Shown one piece after another: positions 1 to 5,808 of a stretch of DNA of 13,386 nt. Source of the DNA: Actinomycetota bacterium (GTDB lineage: Bacteria > Actinomycetota > Thermoleophilia > Gaiellales > Gaiellaceae). How positions within the stretch are numbered: the first letter of the stretch is position 1; each line of letters starts with the position of its first letter. Below the pieces are notes generated by a model. The model saw nothing but the letters and a program-made list of their open reading frames with translations. It was not told the origin of the DNA and did not search any database. The stretch spans positions 1 through 13,386 of the forward strand of contig JACCYG010000242.1 in the NCBI GenBank assembly GCA_013696595.1. Direction: 5' to 3'. A program made the translations under genes and the position numbers.

Positions 1-285
1 GACCTGTACGCGGGCGACGGGATTCTCTGCAACGCGGTCACGCCGGGCCCGACCGCTTCGCCTGCCTGGATCGCTCCTGGCGGCCTGGCCGACCAGGCGG
101 CCGAGGCCGGCGGCAAGACGCGGGAGGACGTGCTCGAAAACGTCGCCAAGGGACGCCCTCTCGGGCGGATGGCCGAGCCGGAGGAGATCGCCGCCGTGAT
201 CGTGTTTCTGTGCTCGGACCGTGCCAGTTACGTGACGGGAGCGGCGTGGAGCGCCGACGGCGGAACCGTCCCGATCATCATCTAG
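1..285 (+). CDS. SDR family oxidoreductase, C-terminal part (5' truncated by window)
   Basis: The first 94 codons visible, in frame from base 1 to TAG at 283-285, are the C-terminal third of a short-chain dehydrogenase/reductase. The stretch 'NAVTPGPTASPAW' is the usual NxVxPG segment after the catalytic helix. 'GRMAEPEEIAAVIVFLCSD' followed by 'YVTGAAWSADGG' is the classic SDR C-terminus in which the last strand closes the Rossmann fold. The nucleotide-binding TGxxxGxG motif and the catalytic Tyr-x-x-x-Lys lie upstream of the window, so the cofactor and substrate cannot be judged. The family reduces or oxidises alcohol/ketone substrates with NAD(P)H in the cytoplasm. The dgt start codon lies 9 bp after the stop, so the two are probably co-transcribed, although no functional link is evident. 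Confidence 0.93.
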   Translation, partial: DLYAGDGILCNAVTPGPTASPAWIAPGGLADQAAEAGGKTREDVLENVAKGRPLGRMAEPEEIAAVIVFLCSDRASYVTGAAWSADGGTVPIII

Positions 286-294
286 CCTGAAGTT

Positions 295-1287
295 GTGCCC
301 GAGCTGACGAGAACGGTCGCGGACGTCTTCGAGGCGGGCGTCCGCGAGCACGAGGAGAGCTGGCTCTCCCCGCTCGCCGTGCGGTCGTACGAGACGTCGG
401 GTCGCGCACGTGTAGACGAAGAGTGCCCCCTCCGCACGCCGTTCCAGCGTGACCGCGACCGGATCGTTCACACGAAATCGTTTCGCCGGCTCAAGCACAA
501 GACGCAGGTGTTCATCGAGCCGAAGGGCGATCACTACCGCACGCGTCTCACGCACACGCTCGAGACGGCGGGCATCTCGCGTACCGTGGCGCGCGCGCTT
601 CGCCTCAACGAGGATCTGACCGAGGCGATCGCGCTCGGCCACGACCTCGGCCACACGCCGTTTGGACACACGGGCGAAGAGGCCCTCGACGAGGCGGTCC
701 AGACGCGCTTCGGCCGCCGGTTCCGCCACAACGAGCACTCGCTTCGCGTCGTCGAGGTTCTCGAGCGCGAGGGCAGGGGCCTCAACCTGACGGCCGAGGT
801 GCGCGATGGGATCCTCCACCACACCGGGCCGGGAGAGCCGGCGACGCTCGAGGGGAAGATCGTCCGGCTCGTCGACCGCGTCGCCTACATCAACCACGAC
901 ATCGACGACGCGATCCGCGCCGGCGTCATCCGCGCGGAGGAGCTTCCCCTAGAGGACATCGAAGTCCTGGGGGCGAGGGGGTCGCGCCGGATCGACACGC
1001 TCGTCCACGATCTCGTCGAGCATTCCACCGCCGCGGACGACGTCGTCCACGGTGAGGACGTCGGCCGGGCGCTCTCCAATCTCAGAGCGTTCATGTTCGA
1101 GCGCGTCTATCTGGGCGAGGCGGCGTCGGCTCAGCGCGACGAGGCGACGGCCACCGTGCACCGGATCTTCGACTACCTCGTCGAGCATCCGGACGAGCTG
1201 CCTCCGGAAGGGCCGGGCGACGTCGCGCAGCGGGCAACCGATTACGTTGCCGGGATGACCGACCGCTTCGCGCTCGCGTGGCACTGA
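295..1287 (+). CDS. dgt: Deoxyguanosinetriphosphate triphosphohydrolase-like protein (HD-domain dNTPase)
   Basis: A 330-aa cytoplasmic HD-superfamily enzyme. The family hydrolyses dNTPs to deoxynucleoside plus triphosphate, helping balance dNTP pools. The N-terminal block 'CPLRTPFQRDRDRI', then 'SFRRLKHKTQVF' and 'HYRTRLTHTLE', are family signatures. The HD metal site is visible as His87, the pair His116-Asp117 in 'GHDLGHTPFGH', and Asp194 in 'DRVAYINHDIDDAIRAG'. Length suits the short Dgt-like proteins of Gram-positives and actinobacteria rather than the roughly 500-aa E. coli Dgt. The start is GTG at 295, just after the SDR stop; it gives the expected short N-terminus, though the Shine-Dalgarno is weak. 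The stop overlaps the dnaG start by 10 bp, implying translational coupling; dgt-dnaG adjacency is common in actinobacteria, including Mycobacterium. The family is certain; nucleotide specificity is not determined. Confidence 0.95.
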   Translation: MPELTRTVADVFEAGVREHEESWLSPLAVRSYETSGRARVDEECPLRTPFQRDRDRIVHTKSFRRLKHKTQVFIEPKGDHYRTRLTHTLETAGISRTVARALRLNEDLTEAIALGHDLGHTPFGHTGEEALDEAVQTRFGRRFRHNEHSLRVVEVLEREGRGLNLTAEVRDGILHHTGPGEPATLEGKIVRLVDRVAYINHDIDDAIRAGVIRAEELPLEDIEVLGARGSRRIDTLVHDLVEHSTAADDVVHGEDVGRALSNLRAFMFERVYLGEAASAQRDEATATVHRIFDYLVEHPDELPPEGPGDVAQRATDYVAGMTDRFALAWH

Positions 1288-2921
1288 TCAAGAAGACCTC
1301 GATCGAAGAGGTTGTCGACCGTGCCGACATGGTCGAGATCGTCTCGGCCCGCACGCAGCTTCGCCGAGTGGGGGCGCGCTGGACCGGCCGCTGCCCCTTC
1401 CACGAGGAGCGCACGCCGAGCTTCTCCGTGAACGCCGCCGACAAGCTGTTCTACTGCTTCGGCTGCGGGAAGGGTGGCGACCTGATCGGGTTCGTGCGCG
1501 AGAGCGAAGGGCTCGCGTTCGCCGAGGCGGTCGAATGGCTTGCCGACCGCACTGGTGTCCAACTCGAGTACGAGGAGGGGTCGCCGCGTGAAGAGGCTGG
1601 ACGGGAGCGGCGCAAGCGCCTGCTCGCGCTCCTCGAGTCGGCCGCATCCTTCTACGAGCGCTATCTCTGGGACGCCCCGGCCGGGGAGCGTGTACGGGCC
1701 TACCTGGGCGAGCGCGGCCTCGGAGCGGAGGTGTGCCGCCGTTTCCGGCTCGGGCTCTCGCCCGGCGGGGATGTCCTTCCAGGGAAGGCGCGAGCTCGTG
1801 GCTTCACGCAGAAGGAGCTTGTCGAAGCCGGCGTCGTCAACCGGCGGGGCAACGACTACTACGGCGGCCGGCTCGTGTTTCCCCTTGCGGACGGCCGGGG
1901 GCGGGTGCTCGGCTTCGGCGCGCGCCGGCTCTCGGAGAGCGATCCGGTTCCCGCCAAGTACGTGAATTCACCGGAGAGCGACCTCTTCCACAAGGCGACG
2001 CTCGTGTACGGACTTAATCACGCGCGCGCGAGGATCGCGAAGGAGGACCGGGCCGTCGTCGTCGAGGGGTACACGGACGTTCTCGCGCTTCACCAGGCCG
2101 GCCTCGAAGTTGCCGTGGCATCGATGGGGACCGCGTTGACCGAGACGCAGCTGAAGGAGCTTCGCCGCCTGACGTCGCGCCTCTATCTCTGCTTCGACGC
2201 GGACGCGGCGGGAGAGGCCGCGACGCTCCGCGGCATGGACCTCGCGTACCGCGAGTTCGACGAGGTACGGGTCGTGCCGCTTCCGCCCGGGTCGGACCCC
2301 GCCGAGAAGCCCGAGGGGTTCGCGGCGCTCCTTGACGCCGCGGTCTCATATCCGCGTCACCGCGTCAAGCTCGAGATCGACCGGGCCAGGAGCAAGGAGG
2401 AGGCGTTTCAGCGACTGCGGGACGTCATGGCGCCGTTCGATCCGAACACGGAGTGGCTCGAGGCGATCGAGTACGCGGCCGAGCGCCTTGACCTCCCGGG
2501 CGACCTCCAGGCGGCGCTCGCCCCGCGGCCGCTCCGGCGCACGGGCCAGGTGAGCCGAAAGATCCTCGACGCGGGCGCGCGCCTCGAGCGCGACGCGCTC
2601 GCGGGCGTACTCGCGCACCCAGAGCTGGTCGCCGTTCTGCGCGAGCTCTCTTCCGACCACTTCGACTCCGAGCCTCACCGGCGCCTCCGCGAGCACGTGA
2701 TCGAACGCGGGATCGCGGACGCCGAGCTCACCGGCCTCGTCGCCGAGCTCGACGCGCTCGCCGCTGCGGAGGGAATCGACGAGCCGACCGCGCGCGAGCT
2801 TCTCCTGCGTCTGCGCGAGCGGCACCTGATCCGCGAGCTAGCGACGGCGGAGGGCGAGCGAGCCCTGGAGCTGCGAGGAGAGCTAGCCCGCGTTCGCGAA
2901 GCCGCGAGCGCGATGGTCTGA
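1278..2921 (+). CDS. dnaG: DNA primase DnaG
   Basis: A 547-aa replicative primase that makes RNA primers at the fork. The N-terminal CHC2 zinc module has Cys39, His42, Cys60 and Cys63 ('CPFHEERTPSF' and 'FYCFGCGKGGD'). The catalytic core follows, with 'KYVNSPESDLFHK' and the Toprim metal site: Glu263 in 'EGYTD' and the acidic 'FDADAAG' at 306-312. The C-terminal quarter is helical, acidic and Arg-rich, as expected for a DnaB-helicase-interaction region, but it is short: the protein is about 50-80 residues smaller than typical actinobacterial DnaG. The start is GTG at 1278, inside the last codons of dgt in another frame, so it probably depends on coupling; no good Shine-Dalgarno is present. 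The stop lies 29 bp before tRNA-Asn. Essential housekeeping gene. Confidence 0.97.
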   Translation: MALIKKTSIEEVVDRADMVEIVSARTQLRRVGARWTGRCPFHEERTPSFSVNAADKLFYCFGCGKGGDLIGFVRESEGLAFAEAVEWLADRTGVQLEYEEGSPREEAGRERRKRLLALLESAASFYERYLWDAPAGERVRAYLGERGLGAEVCRRFRLGLSPGGDVLPGKARARGFTQKELVEAGVVNRRGNDYYGGRLVFPLADGRGRVLGFGARRLSESDPVPAKYVNSPESDLFHKATLVYGLNHARARIAKEDRAVVVEGYTDVLALHQAGLEVAVASMGTALTETQLKELRRLTSRLYLCFDADAAGEAATLRGMDLAYREFDEVRVVPLPPGSDPAEKPEGFAALLDAAVSYPRHRVKLEIDRARSKEEAFQRLRDVMAPFDPNTEWLEAIEYAAERLDLPGDLQAALAPRPLRRTGQVSRKILDAGARLERDALAGVLAHPELVAVLRELSSDHFDSEPHRRLREHVIERGIADAELTGLVAELDALAAAEGIDEPTARELLLRLRERHLIRELATAEGERALELRGELARVREAASAMV

Positions 2922-2933
2922 GAAGACCGGCGC

Positions 2934-2939
2934 TAAACT
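2934..2939 (+). promoter_or_regulatory. Putative -10 box of tRNA-Asn
   Basis: TAAACT (a TANNNT-type actinobacterial -10) ends 11 bp before the first base of the tRNA, in the 29-bp gap after dnaG. No convincing -35 is seen 16-18 bp upstream. The spacing suits a start a few bases before the mature 5' end. Confidence 0.45.
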
Positions 2940-2950
2940 GACCTGGCCGT

Positions 2951-3023
2951 TCCCCGGTAGCTCAATTGGTAGAGCATCCGGCTGTTAACCGGAGGGTTGT
3001 TGGTTCGAGTCCAACCCGGGGAG
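2951..3023 (+). tRNA. tRNA-Asn (anticodon GTT)
   Basis: A complete 73-nt cloverleaf. The acceptor stem pairs TCCCCGG (2951-2957) with CCGGGGA (3016-3022), and the discriminator is G at 3023. The D stem is GCTC/GAGC. The anticodon stem TCCGG/CCGGA encloses loop CTGTTAA with anticodon GTT at 2984-2986. The T stem GTTGG/CCAAC has loop TTCGAGT. CCA is not encoded. Its last 45 nt are duplicated at 5504-5548, which marks it as the probable integration target of a mobile element. Confidence 0.98.
2979..3023 (+). repeat. Direct repeat copy 1 (att-like, within tRNA-Asn)
   Basis: The tRNA segment from the anticodon stem to the discriminator base. It is identical to 5504-5548 over the first 37 nt (2979-3015), has one mismatch (C at 3016, T at 5541), then 7 more identical bases. 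Proposed left attachment core. Confidence 0.8.
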
Positions 3024-3032
3024 TAAGAACAA

Positions 3033-3055
3033 GCCCGCAAGCCCGGGCCTTTTCT
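3033..3055 (+). terminator. Rho-independent terminator after tRNA-Asn
   Basis: Stem GCCCG (3033-3037) pairs with CGGGC (3044-3048) around a 6-nt loop and is followed by CTTTTCTCTTTC, a pyrimidine tract with a T run. It begins 10 nt past the tRNA and would end the tRNA transcript. Confidence 0.6.
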
Positions 3056-3071
3056 CTTTCTCGGATGAGGC

Positions 3072-3107
3072 GAGACGTCAATCTGGTACCGGATTCGGTA
3101 CATCGAG
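3072..3107. repeat. Left inner-end repeat with tandem GGTAC motifs (arm-site candidate)
   Basis: GGTACC at 3085-3090 and GGTAC at 3097-3101 lie 12 nt apart, start to start, preceded by GAGACGTC at 3072-3079. A similar arrangement occurs at 5388-5427: GAGAACGTC, then GGTACC at 5404 and 5416, also with 12-nt pitch. Together they form an imperfect direct repeat of about 35-40 nt located just inside each end of the proposed element. Confidence 0.5.
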
Positions 3108-3227
3108 GTTCACCATCGCATCCCGCTCGCACAGGGAGGGATGAACGGTTTCTCGAATCTCGACCTGCGCTGCCACCGCTGCAGCGCTCGGGCTGGCCGC
3201 GACGCTCGCTAGCACCAGTCGCCGCAG

Positions 3228-3860
3228 TCAACCCGCTTCCATTCGTGACCGGGGTAGCTCACCGCGTTCGCCCCACCCGGCGACGGTGAACTCGAGCGGG
3301 TGCGCCAAAGCCTCCCTCTTCATTGCTCGTGTAACCACAGGCGAGAGCGTCATCGTGTCGCCCTCGATCCTGTAGTGAAACGTCGTGTCGGGGAACTCCT
3401 TCGAGATGACGAACGTGCGGTCGTCGATGATCTCGTAGGTGCCGTCATCCACCTGCTCCTCGTGCTCGTCCAAAGAGCCGAACCGACCGTCCTCATCGAA
3501 GAAGTGATAGTGAACGATCGGCTTGGCGCCCGCACATAGATCGTCCTTCTGGGCCAGCTGCTTCGGAGGAACCTCGGGGAAATAGTCGCCGACGACGGAA
3601 GGGGCGATCGCTCCGAGGCCAGCCTCGTCAAGCGCCTTTACCAGTTCGGGGCACTTGTTGACGCGTTTCCATCTTCCGACGATCGCGGGGGTGGTGGTTG
3701 AGCTGGCCGTCGTCGTATTGGCGGCAGCGGCCGTCGATTCCGCGGAGGGTTGCTCTCCGGCCGATTCGTTTGATCCCCCGCATCCGGCAGCGAGGACGAC
3801 CAAGCCGACGAGCAGCGTCTGCGTAGCGGTTTGCTTTGGTCCCTTGGTGGAGCGCCGCAA
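3228..3860 (-). CDS. Hypothetical lipoprotein
   Basis: About 210 aa. The N-terminus is a lipoprotein signal: basic residues, then hydrophobic 'TLLVGLVVLAAGC' with lipobox A-A-G-C, then a low-complexity Ser/Thr/Ala linker ending near 'TTTPAIVGRW'. This implies anchoring to the outer face of the cytoplasmic membrane. The mature part has 'GRWKRVNKCPEL', then the alternating pattern 'HYHFFDEDGRFGSLDEHEEQ', 'GTYEIIDDRTFVIS' and 'FHYRIEGDTMTLSPVV', suggesting a small beta-barrel (lipocalin-like) fold; two Cys may form a disulfide. I do not recognise a named family. I chose TTG at 3860 because it is the only start just ahead of the signal peptide; GAAAGG abuts it. The frame stays open to 4043, but that extension is Arg-rich, would bury the signal peptide, and looks non-coding. 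It lies inside the tRNA-Asn-bounded segment and points toward the tRNA. Confidence 0.8.
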   Translation of the reverse strand: MRRSTKGPKQTATQTLLVGLVVLAAGCGGSNESAGEQPSAESTAAAANTTTASSTTTPAIVGRWKRVNKCPELVKALDEAGLGAIAPSVVGDYFPEVPPKQLAQKDDLCAGAKPIVHYHFFDEDGRFGSLDEHEEQVDDGTYEIIDDRTFVISKEFPDTTFHYRIEGDTMTLSPVVTRAMKREALAHPLEFTVAGWGERGELPRSRMEAG

Positions 3861-4288
3861 CCTTTCGTAACTCTTGCACCTTGTCCGGCGATTACAAGCA
3901 GCGCCGCGAATTCGTTTCTTAGGGCCGACCGAAGCACCTCGTCGCAAACGCGCGGCGCAAAAACGCGTCGGCCCGGAACGGCTGTCTCTCCTGCCTCTAG
4001 CCCTCCTGCCAGTACGTGACGCCGCTTGAGATCCAGCGGACACCTTGAAAGTCCTCGAGCGCAGAGAGAGTGATTTCGCTGCCGCTCGTCAGTTCTTCTC
4101 GTTCGGTTGCGTTCCCGCGCCGCGTTGCGCCGCCACCTGAAAGTCGAGCGCGATGGCGCGCCGCTCCCGCTCGGACCTTGCCGCCTTGTGTTCGGTCTGG
4201 AAGACCCGACCCCAGTTGAAGTGGCCGCGTTCCACGCGCATAGTTCGTTACGGCGGTTCCACCCTGCGGCGAAGGGGCTCTGCGGCAA
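3861..4288. other. 428-nt intergenic region with no confident gene
   Basis: The region lies between the lipoprotein start (minus) and the 70-aa gene (plus). No RNA gene, strong promoter or terminator is recognised. The only coding-like signal is on the minus strand near 3997-4092, where the last 30 or so codons before a stop read like a protein C-terminus ('ALEDFQGVRWISSGVTYW'). The upstream part of that frame is Arg/Gly-rich noise, so a truncated gene remnant is possible. Confidence 0.5.
3997..4092 (-). pseudogene. Possible 3' remnant of a gene (low confidence)
   Basis: The minus-strand frame ending at 3997 has a non-shadow-like composition in its last 30 or so codons, with 'SGSEITLSALEDFQG' and 'VRWISSGVTYWQEG' just before the stop. 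Upstream the frame becomes low-complexity Arg-rich sequence with no sensible start. I do not recognise the family. It could equally be chance. Confidence 0.2.
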
Positions 4289-4501
4289 TTGAGAGTGAGC
4301 GTGAGCGATCCACGGATCGCAACGGACGTGGTTGCGTACATCGAGCGGATGGGCTTCAGCACGCGTCTGCTCGACGATCAGACGATCGAGGTCGCGCCGC
4401 GCGACGTCGTGTCGGTCGAGCAGGCGCGACTCGAGCTCGACCTCTACCTCGCACTCTGGCGCACGCTCGAGGAACGCCACGACGTAAGCCTGCTCGCGTA
4501 A
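4289..4501 (+). CDS. Small conserved-type hypothetical protein (70 aa)
   Basis: A 70-aa soluble protein with no signal peptide or membrane segment. It begins 'MRVSVSDPRIATDVVAYIER', continues 'LLDDQTIEVAP' and ends with an acidic amphipathic helix, 'EQARLELDLYLALWRTLEE'. This pattern (a short beta strand, a helix, 'T/IEV', then 'QAR-E-DLYL-W') recalls small proteins of about 70 aa that I associate with Thermoleophilia genomes; that is memory, not a search. The function is unknown, and the alpha/beta pattern could fit a small ligand- or protein-binding domain. The start is uncertain: TTG at 4289 has GAAGGGG 11 nt upstream, while GTG at 4295 or 4301 would also give a good N-terminus. It lies alone, with gaps of over 200 nt on each side, inside the proposed element. 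Confidence 0.7.
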   Translation: MRVSVSDPRIATDVVAYIERMGFSTRLLDDQTIEVAPRDVVSVEQARLELDLYLALWRTLEERHDVSLLA

Positions 4502-4719
4502 GGCGCGTGCGGCGAGACAGGAACGACGGCGACGAGCCGCATCCTCGTCCCGTCGCACTGTCGCCGCTGACGTTCTTCTCGCCTTCGACACGAAGTCGAG
4601 CCGTCGCTCGCGCGTACGCCGTTCCTCTTTGTAGGGTCGGCGCGGAGCCGAGCGTTCGCGGCCGCGGCGTACCCGCAACGCCTGGCGCTGCACCTCGGCT
4701 CCCATTCCATCTCCGCGCG

Positions 4720-4839
4720 TCACGCGATCGAGCCGCGCCGTCGCCTGCGCTCCTGCTCGTTCGTCCGCTTGCACTCGGCGCAGAGGCCCGATGCGTGGTG
4801 GGACGCGCCGCAGCGGGGGCAGAGGAAAGAGAGCGCCAT
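4720..4839 (-). CDS. Tiny four-cysteine zinc-ribbon-like protein (39 aa)
   Basis: From the ATG at 4837-4839 the product is 39 aa with Cys7, Cys10, Cys20 and Cys23: 'CPRCGASHHASGLCAEC', a CxxC-9-CxxC zinc knuckle. A charged tail with five consecutive Arg follows. The frame is open upstream to another ATG at 4926 (68 aa), but that extra sequence is unremarkable. No good Shine-Dalgarno precedes either start. The zinc knuckle plus Arg-rich tail resembles the N-terminal knuckle of some HNH endonucleases, so a truncated nuclease remnant is one explanation; no HNH motif follows in any frame nearby. A stand-alone nucleic-acid-binding miniprotein is the other. It lies inside the tRNA-Asn-bounded segment and is nearly head-to-head with the secreted-protein gene. 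Confidence 0.4.
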   Translation of the reverse strand: MALSFLCPRCGASHHASGLCAECKRTNEQERRRRRGSIA

Positions 4840-4928
4840 CAGAGATCGCACGCTGAGCGACGCTTGAGTTGCAGACGCGGGCGTTGTACCCTTCTGCGTG
4901 ACGTGTGGCCTGAAAGCTTTGGCCATAA

Positions 4929-5258
4929 ATGCTAAGGAGAAGTGTGCGGCGCTTTTTCGTGCTTCTCGCGATGTCCGTGCCGTTGCTGGTGTTCGCCTCC
5001 CCAGCCGCAGCCCATCTGCTGACGGTGCACCCGTCCGGAGAGGGAACCGCCGTCCACGATCATTGGATCGGTGGCGGCGCCAGTGGTTCGATTCCGGGTC
5101 AAGGCGAAGGGCTGTTCCAAGGACGCTTTGGACTGCTCCCTGCAGCCCACGGCACGGGCCTCGTGCAAGCCTGCGAGAGCCTCATGAACACCCCCGCGGC
5201 CGCCAGCATCCTCGCGCCCGGCCGCACGGGAACCGCCTGCGAACACGGCGACTACTAG
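4929..5258 (+). CDS. Small secreted protein of unknown function
   Basis: 109 aa from ATG at 4929. A clear Sec signal peptide is present: 'MLRRSVRRFFVLLAMSVPLL' then 'VFASPAAA', with an AxA-type cleavage site before 'HLLTVHPSG'. The mature protein is about 80 aa and rich in Gly, Ala and His, with the His cluster 'VHDHWIGGG', 'GQGEGLFQGRFGLLPAAH' and two Cys ('QACESL' and 'TACEHG') that could form a disulfide near the C-terminus. GTG at 4944 is an alternative start: it has AAGGAG (4934-4939) four bases upstream and still leaves a full signal peptide, so it may be the true one. I do not recognise the family. Acts outside the membrane. A strong hairpin region follows the stop. Confidence 0.7.
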   Translation: MLRRSVRRFFVLLAMSVPLLVFASPAAAHLLTVHPSGEGTAVHDHWIGGGASGSIPGQGEGLFQGRFGLLPAAHGTGLVQACESLMNTPAAASILAPGRTGTACEHGDY

Positions 5259-5276
5259 CAGAGCCGCCGGAAACGC

Positions 5277-5346
5277 GAAGGGCCGTCTCGCCGGTTCGCG
5301 CGGCACGAGGCGGCCCTTCCGAGGCCGGCAACGGGCCGGCGAGACG
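5277..5346 (+). promoter_or_regulatory. Overlapping, mutually exclusive hairpins downstream of the secreted-protein gene
   Basis: Hairpin A: GAAGGGCCGTCTCG (5277-5290) pairs with CGAGGCGGCCCTTC (5306-5319), 14 bp with a single G-T pair. Hairpin B: CGTCTCGCCGG (5284-5294) pairs perfectly over 11 bp with CCGGCGAGACG (5336-5346). Both use 5284-5290, so they cannot form together. No T tract follows either. This could be a terminator-like or 3'-UTR structure, or chance in GC-rich DNA. Confidence 0.4.
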
Positions 5347-5387
5347 CGCGCCCCCGCGAGCGCGAGGAGCTCCGTTCGCGGCACGGT

Positions 5388-5427
5388 GAGAACGTCTGAA
5401 CTTGGTACCGCTTTTGGTACCGACCTG
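5388..5427. repeat. Right inner-end repeat with tandem GGTACC motifs (arm-site candidate)
   Basis: GGTACC occurs at 5404-5409 and 5416-5421, with a 12-nt pitch, preceded by GAGAACGTC at 5388-5396 and followed by GACCTGAG. It matches the layout of 3072-3107 in the same orientation. It lies 82 nt before the right tRNA copy; the left one lies 61 nt after the left copy. In a circularised form the two would flank the core on both sides, as arm sites do in an attP. Confidence 0.5.
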
Positions 5428-5503
5428 AGCGAACCTCAGCGCATCTGAGCCGCCTTAAGACCGCTTGAAATGCGGGTTCCGGCCTGACCTGCCTAGCCCG
5501 ATG

Positions 5504-5548
5504 CGGCTGTTAACCGGAGGGTTGTTGGTTCGAGTCCAACTCGGGGAG
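5504..5548 (+). repeat. Direct repeat copy 2: 3' fragment of tRNA-Asn (att-like)
   Basis: 45 nt matching 2979-3023 with one mismatch (T5541 for C3016). It contains the anticodon loop, the T arm and the 3' acceptor strand. The 5' acceptor strand and D arm are absent, so it is not a tRNA gene. Proposed right attachment site. Confidence 0.8.
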
Positions 5549-5775
5549 CCTGGAAGATCCATGCACGGAAGCCCATCTCGCCTTCATACCCTCGCCGCGC
5601 AGCAAGCAGACTCTCCCGACGTAACAGATCGCGTTTGGCCGTGCGCGTCGCGACGCGCTTACAACTTTTGCCTCATGGTTTGTCCGTCGGACACCGAATC
5701 ACCCGGCCTGAACCGATCGGAGCTGCCGGAAACGCGCGTAGGATGGAGTAGGGACATCAGTTCCGGGTGGCCTGC

Positions 5776-5808
5776 TATCGGAAGGTTCTGGTTGGAGTCC
5801 AACTCGGG
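5776..5808 (+). repeat. Degenerate third copy of the tRNA-Asn 3' sequence
   Basis: ATCGGAAGGTT, then GGTTGGAGTCCAACTCGGG, align with the att-like repeat with a few substitutions and a 1-nt deletion; the T-arm stem GTTGG/CCAAC is kept. It shares AACTCGGG with copy 2 rather than AACCCGGG of the real tRNA. It is probably a decayed attachment site or tRNA fragment. Confidence 0.45.

Larger units (their letters stand above)
2979..5548. mobile_element. Putative integrase-less genomic island / element remnant inserted at tRNA-Asn
   Basis: The intact tRNA-Asn on the left and a 45-nt copy of its 3' part on the right (one mismatch, same orientation) bound about 2.5 kb. This is the standard signature of tyrosine-recombinase integration into a tRNA gene, where the element restores the tRNA 3' end at one junction and leaves a duplicate at the other. 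Just inside each end is a similar tandem GGTAC-type motif (3085-3101 and 5404-5421), as expected of integrase arm sites from a single attP. The cargo is a lipoprotein, a 70-aa protein, a tiny four-Cys protein and a small secreted protein. No integrase, excisionase, replication or transfer gene is visible, so the element is either a deletion remnant or a cis-mobilisable passenger depending on an integrase elsewhere. Base composition is not clearly different from the flanks. Simple tRNA duplication and decay is the alternative. Confidence 0.55.

Noticed and set aside
3861..4043. N-terminal extension of the lipoprotein to ATG 4043
   Set aside because: It would place 61 Arg-rich residues before a clear lipoprotein signal peptide, which must be N-terminal.
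3638..4774. 378-codon minus-strand open frame
   Set aside because: Arg-rich, low-complexity product that runs across the lipoprotein and 70-aa genes; no motif or start signal.
5504..5548. Second functional tRNA-Asn gene
   Set aside because: Only the 3' part is present; no 5' acceptor strand or D arm precedes it.
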